Shown one piece after another: positions 31,426-34,591 of a DNA stretch of 34,591 nucleotides. The notes beneath the pieces are model-generated. The model saw nothing but the letters and a program-made list of their open reading frames with translations. It did not search any database and had not been told where the DNA came from. The DNA is taken from assembly GCA_013003065.1 (NCBI GenBank), contig JABDLI010000277.1:1-34591 (forward strand). Reading direction: 5' to 3'. The translations under genes and the position numbers were made by a program. Source of the stretch: Phycisphaerales bacterium. GTDB lineage: Bacteria; Planctomycetota; Phycisphaerae; Phycisphaerales; SM1A02. Positions within the stretch are counted from its first letter, which is position 1; the number at the start of each line of letters is the position of its first letter.

Positions 31426-31954
31426 CTAGTCGTTGGCTGTCTCGTCTGCCGCGGGCAATGCTGCTGGATCCTTGATCAGCCTCCGTGCTGTCTTGATCTT
31501 GTCGATCAACTGAGGCGTCGTCAGCGCATGCACGTGGGCGTGCTTCACCTCGCCGGTGTAGCTGACCTGATCCGAACGCCGCCATCGCTTGCGTGTTGAC
31601 GGACTACGCTCCAGGAGCCACGCATTGGCCCTCCAGTCGCGTTCTGCGGCCTTCTGGATGTTGTTGGATGGCCTCAGCCTCGAACTCGCCCTTGGCCGTT
31701 TCTACGGCCTCTGCAAACGCTGCACAGACAGCGTTCTCAGGGCGCTGACAGTGCTGGCCTCTGCCTCGCGCTATCCACTCGTGGAGGGTGCTGGGGCCGA
31801 TGCCGGCAGCCCTGGCAGCGGTGATGGCGGTGCAACCGTTGCGGATGTTCTCGACGATGGCGTCTTGGGCCTTGGGCGTGAGCTTCGTTCGGCGTCCGAT
31901 GCGCTGGCTCGTTGGTTGGCCGTTCCTTGGCTCATGCTCGAATTGTACGATCAC
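31426..31954 (-). pseudogene. Phage-type helix-turn-helix protein (terminase-small-subunit-like), frameshifted
   Basis: From a GTG at 31954 the first frame gives R-R-T-K-L-T-P-K-A-Q-D-A-I-V-E-N-I, then A-A-R-A-A-G-I-G-P-S-T-L-H-E-W-I-A-R-G-R, a homeodomain-like HTH, then A-F-A-E-A-V-E-T-A-K. A frameshift near 31660 moves the coding sequence to another frame, which continues with I-Q-K-A-A-E-R-D-W-R-A-N-A-W-L-L-E-R, H-V-H-A-L-T-T-P-Q-L-I-D-K-I and a stop at 31426. The combined product of about 175 residues resembles phage terminase small subunits or related HTH proteins. As read it is broken; a sequencing error cannot be excluded from sequence alone. Confidence 0.65.
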
Positions 31955-32295
31955 GAACTCTCATGGTCTCTCTCGAAAGGAAGACGTGGTGACACCCGCA
32001 CGCATCGACATGCAGTTGCATGCACCTACGTGCGCACCACGTGAGGTCAGCGGGTGCGCGGAGATCGCCAAACGCGGATCAACAGCGATCTTGCAGATGT
32101 ACCGCCGGGGGAGGCAGTCATTACGGCAGCGGTAGACTACCGGCCCTGATCATCGGCCATTCGCGCCGCCGTGGTGGACTGCGTCATGTGAGCGTGCCAC
32201 GGGAAGTGGACCGCGGTACCAACGGGAGCCCCGTTACCAACGGGAGCTCCCGGACCGTGACGTACGGGGGCTCAACATATGACAGATCGGGGCCG
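31955..32295. other. Intergenic stretch with short repeats
   Basis: No credible gene is seen. A short plus-strand frame from 31986 has no family resemblance. The notable content is the duplicated motif at 32217-32247, described separately. Confidence 0.6.
32217..32247. repeat. Direct repeat with embedded palindromes
   Basis: TACCAACGGGAGC occurs at 32217-32229 and 32235-32247, an 18-bp period. Between and across the copies lie CCCGTT-ACC-AACGGG (32230-32244) and GGGAGCTCCC (32242-32251), both perfectly symmetric. It lies about 45 bp beyond the end of the gene at 32296 and could be a protein-binding site or a hairpin at the 3' end of the minus-strand series. No T-run follows. Confidence 0.55.
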
Positions 32296-33027
32296 TCACT
32301 GTCCGGCCTCCACCTGACTCACGAGCTCCTGTACAAAGCTCTCGATGGAAGTCTCTGAATCGAACTCTGCCAGATCCCGGGTGACGACCGCGACGACCGA
32401 TGTCGAGAGTTGATTTCTCGGGATTCGACAGCTGATTTGCGTGCCGACGACCGTATTGGGATTGAGTGACCCAAGCAAGTGGGGCAAGTGTCTGCGAGAG
32501 ATACTGAACGTGTCCTGGGGTTTGACACCAAGCGTCAGTGCCTTCTTCTTCGGCAACACAGGGGTCCGGATCAGCGATGACAACGCGGCCGCAACGACGA
32601 ACGGTCGGAAGTGAGTGTCTTTCGCGCGCTTCGGATCAAACAGCAGTGCTCGCACGGCCACGAATTGGGTATCCGGCGTGACTTGGAGAGCCTTCGAACT
32701 CGCCGGCAGATCTTCGACTTCACTGTCCTCAATCTCCTCGTCCTCGTCGGCAATGTCGTCGACGGAGGCAGCGCTCAGTTCCGCAATCAAGCCCAGGTTT
32801 GTCTTCATGAGAAAGCTGACCGGACCACGCTCGGCTTTGCTGCGCGGAAGAGACAACCGCCTCGCGAGGGGTTTGCCGACGTCGAGGTCCGACGCCTGAA
32901 GCTGCTCGCGCAACAGTCGGAAGAAGCTCGTCACTTCTCCGTATAGGTCGTAGACGAAGCTCATGCCTGTCACAATTGCGGCTGATATCTCCGCGGATGA
33001 TGGCTTCTCAGTTGTTTGTGTGGTCAC
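32296..33027 (-). CDS. Hypothetical protein with acidic central segment, partner of the nuclease gene
   Basis: A 243-residue protein I do not recognise. No signal peptide or membrane segment is apparent. The N-terminal 90 residues look helical (V-Y-D-L-Y-G-E-V-T-S-F-F-R-L-L-R-E-Q-L). Residues about 89-107 are strikingly acidic (D-E-D-E-E-I-E-D-S-E-V-E-D). The C-terminal half alternates hydrophobic strands (F-V-A-V-R-A-L-L-F, S-V-V-A-V-V-T-R-D). The ATG at 33027 lies inside the end of the nuclease gene, a 20-bp overlap, and GGAG lies about ten bases upstream within that gene, so translation is probably coupled. The overlap suggests the two proteins work together; the acidic stretch could bind a basic protein or mimic DNA, but this is a guess. 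Confidence 0.7.
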   Translation of the reverse strand: MTTQTTEKPSSAEISAAIVTGMSFVYDLYGEVTSFFRLLREQLQASDLDVGKPLARRLSLPRSKAERGPVSFLMKTNLGLIAELSAASVDDIADEDEEIEDSEVEDLPASSKALQVTPDTQFVAVRALLFDPKRAKDTHFRPFVVAAALSSLIRTPVLPKKKALTLGVKPQDTFSISRRHLPHLLGSLNPNTVVGTQISCRIPRNQLSTSVVAVVTRDLAEFDSETSIESFVQELVSQVEAGQ

Positions 33028-34126
33028 CCCAAGCTCCTTGTAGCGGTTTGAGTTGCAGTTGTGCCAGGCTGTGCGCTCGAACGAGCGATCCGAAGCGCGT
33101 GTTGCCCGAGCAGGTTGTGATCTCGCCCAGTCGGACTCGGGGGGCCAGGGCCGTCAAATCGGCTCGGGCTACGCGATCGAATCCGGCGAAGGCCCTCTTA
33201 CGACTGACCCGTTCCGACATCAGCCACGGAGCAAGTGGTTGTCGAATGAACAATGGGAGAACAGCCCGAATCCCGCCGAATGTCTCCGGTGGACGCGCGA
33301 AGTGGCCCGCAAGCACGGGCCGCAGATGGGATCGGTGGTGCTGAGCAGGGGGCGTCTTGCCGAGGCCGCGGAATGGTCGGATCCCTCGCATGTCCATCAG
33401 CTCAAGGAGGTCAGAGAGCAATTCGCTTGATCGTCGCACTTCAGGGTCAGTGTTGCCGCGAACGGCTTCGTGCCGGCGTGCCGCCCGCTCCAGCGATCGG
33501 GCAATCCGATGCCAACCAATCCAAAGGACACGGTCGGCGTGTTGCTGGAGCCGGCTCAACAGGTAGGGTGCGATCTCGGCCGAGGGTTGCACCGACCTGA
33601 TGTAGTCAGAGAAGACGAACCGATTGTTGTTCAGGCGAAATCGAGGCGGTGCGAGATGGCGGGTGACGAGCACAACGTGGAAGGGGCGGTCTCGTGCCTC
33701 GGCGATCGCTACCGCAAGCTCTCGCTCGACCTGGAGGGCGCCGAAGCCGCTGTAGAGCTTGGCCTCAATGAGGAGGAGAGCGTCGTCACCTATCAATGCG
33801 ACGTCAGGCTCCGTCATCGCCCCGTTGATGCCGGCCGGCGTCGCATATGATGGCCAGAAGACGAACTGAAGATCGTCTAGGCCGGCCTTCAGCTCATCCA
33901 CATGCTGATGGAAGCTCGTTGCCGTAGGATTGGACGAGGCAATCTCTTCGAGGAACCCCGTCAGATACGGAGTGCGCGGCAGGTACTTGAGGCCGCCAAA
34001 GACATCTGCGGTGAGCAGGTCCTCTTTGGTCTCCCTGAGGAGAGAGCGGAGTTGGTCTGCTGTCAACTCACTCGGCTGCAGCGTCTCGAGATTCGACAGC
34101 TTGCGACGGATCTCGGCGATCAGCAC
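33008..34126 (-). CDS. PD-(D/E)XK nuclease-like protein
   Basis: A 372-residue protein with no signal peptide. The middle carries a PD-(D/E)XK-like core: E-P-D108 in T-E-P-D-V-A-L-I-G, then E121-A-K123 in L-L-L-I-E-A-K-L-Y-S-G, and Q132 in A-L-Q-V-E-R-E-L, the D...E-x-K...Q order of many restriction-type nucleases. An N-terminal helical region of about 95 residues precedes it. The C-terminal 110 residues are basic and do not match a family I know. The start is a GTG at 34126 with AGGAGA six bases upstream. It follows the stop of a PKD-type surface protein gene by 30 bp and overlaps the next gene by 20 bp. Nuclease assignment is by motif only; DNA as target and any defence role are inference. 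Confidence 0.7.
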   Translation of the reverse strand: MLIAEIRRKLSNLETLQPSELTADQLRSLLRETKEDLLTADVFGGLKYLPRTPYLTGFLEEIASSNPTATSFHQHVDELKAGLDDLQFVFWPSYATPAGINGAMTEPDVALIGDDALLLIEAKLYSGFGALQVERELAVAIAEARDRPFHVVLVTRHLAPPRFRLNNNRFVFSDYIRSVQPSAEIAPYLLSRLQQHADRVLWIGWHRIARSLERAARRHEAVRGNTDPEVRRSSELLSDLLELMDMRGIRPFRGLGKTPPAQHHRSHLRPVLAGHFARPPETFGGIRAVLPLFIRQPLAPWLMSERVSRKRAFAGFDRVARADLTALAPRVRLGEITTCSGNTRFGSLVRAHSLAQLQLKPLQGAWGDHTNN

Positions 34127-34156
34127 AGCGCTCTCCTGTTCGGGGGGAAGCCACTG

Positions 34157-34591
34157 TCAGATCAGCAACTCAAGAAGGAGCATCGCGTCTAGGAGCAGCG
34201 GGTACAGGGCGTCCTGAGCCTCACAGTCTGTGATCCAGTCGTCCGCGTCTGGTGCGCCGCCCCATGCGCAGCCATCCGTCTTCGGCAGAATGTCATGGAC
34301 GAGCGTGTCGTACGCCTGGGTGTATTTGCCTTTCTCGATCTTATCGAGCACCACGTTGATCTTCTTCGCAAGCTTCTTTCGCCGTTTGCTCTTCTCGAAG
34401 CTCTCTTCGTCCAGGCCATTCACGACGTCTAGCGCATCTTCCAGCGTGTCGGTCAACGCATCCTGCACCGTGAGCGCAACAACCGTCACGTTCGACGGCG
34501 CACTGTCAACGAAGCCGTCGTTGACGGTAAGCGTGACGACGTACATGCCCGCGAGATCGGCCGTGAAGGTCGGCTGCGCCGAGGTCGGATC
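34157..34591 (-). CDS. C-terminus of a PKD-domain surface protein with FIMAH-like tail (partial)
   Basis: The last 144 residues of a larger protein whose start lies beyond the right edge. The first 40 residues are the end of a PKD/Ig-like domain (F-T-A-D-L-A-G-M-Y-V-V-T-L-T-V-N-D-G). The rest is a helical tail with K-L-A-K-K-I-N-V-V-L-D-K-I, Y-D-T-L-V-H-D-I-L-P-K-T-D-G-C, then D-D-W-I-T-D-C-E-A-Q-D-A-L-Y-P-L-L, a pattern I recall as the C-terminal FIMAH-type domain after PKD repeats. It likely belongs to a secreted or surface protein, and has no evident functional link to the nuclease gene that follows. Confidence 0.75.
   Translation of the reverse strand, partial: DPTSAQPTFTADLAGMYVVTLTVNDGFVDSAPSNVTVVALTVQDALTDTLEDALDVVNGLDEESFEKSKRRKKLAKKINVVLDKIEKGKYTQAYDTLVHDILPKTDGCAWGGAPDADDWITDCEAQDALYPLLLDAMLLLELLI

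Larger units (their letters stand above)
27795..31954. mobile_element. Remnant of an integrative element at the tRNA-Val 3' end
   Basis: A tyrosine recombinase remnant starts about 100 bp after the tRNA, reading away from it, and a broken phage-type gene lies some 3.5 kb further on. In between are two more gene fragments and an intact LVIVD-dockerin gene, in DNA that is visibly less GC-rich. The tRNA 3' sequence is a classical att position, but I found no second copy of it in the window, so the right end of the element is not defined and may lie outside. The element is not mobile by itself. Confidence 0.45.

Noticed and set aside
33053-33430. Plus-strand open frames over the nuclease gene
   Set aside because: Antisense to a gene with a strong ribosome site and nuclease motifs; no domain in the translations.
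27795-34591. Second copy of the tRNA-Val 3' end as the far attachment site
   Set aside because: I found no matching copy to the right edge, so the element boundary cannot be placed within this window.

Overview
The window is high-GC DNA from what looks like a member of the Planctomycetota, most likely the Phycisphaerae/Phycisphaerales. Two secreted LVIVD-repeat proteins end in the paired dockerin-like calcium loops (D-x-D-G-D followed by F-x-D-L-L and a terminal W-G or W-T) that are very common in that class. Other genes fit the same assignment: a secreted coiled-coil protein ending in an EF-hand, a C-T-P-T-R sulfatase, a DUF1573 lipoprotein, and a tyrosine recombinase remnant with a planctomycete-like N-terminus. 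This assignment rests on motif recognition; no search was run.

Positions 1-27550 look like ordinary chromosome. Left to right they hold: a kynurenine-pathway pair (ACMSD then kynureninase, minus strand) next to a tandem universal stress protein; a divergent two-component pair (PAS-GAF-PAS histidine kinase with a FixL-like first PAS, and a NarL-type regulator overlapping it by ATGA); a hibernation-factor/cold-shock fusion; an aminoglycoside-phosphotransferase/AAA kinase fusion; a 57-residue small protein; a DNA photolyase; a two-domain fasciclin protein; a TIGR01777 epimerase; a beta-CASP nuclease followed by a Lon-family protease; a secreted EF-hand protein; a second metallo-beta-lactamase-fold hydrolase; an NfeD-like/flotillin pair; an AhpD-like protein; a glycine-zipper lipoprotein; a sulfatase; an LVIVD-dockerin protein; and a DUF1573 lipoprotein. 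Three strong intrinsic terminators and several short inverted repeats are visible.

At 27561 the character changes. A degenerate hexamer array (consensus G-Y-G-Y-C-C) runs up to the promoter of a tRNA-Val(CAC). Directly 3' of that tRNA lies a frameshifted, truncated tyrosine recombinase, then more gene debris: a zinc-ribbon tail, a frameshifted NHL/SBBP-type repeat protein, and later a frameshifted phage-type helix-turn-helix (terminase-small-subunit-like) gene on the minus strand. Base composition is visibly less GC-rich from here on. This is what a decayed integrative element at a tRNA attachment site looks like. Inside this accessory stretch are a large LVIVD-dockerin protein with its own promoter and, on the minus strand, a tightly packed series: the C-terminus of a PKD-type surface protein, a PD-(D/E)XK nuclease-like protein, and an unrecognised 243-residue protein whose start overlaps the nuclease gene. 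The nuclease/partner pair is the best candidate for an undescribed system here. Any defence role is inference from fold, overlap and island location only.
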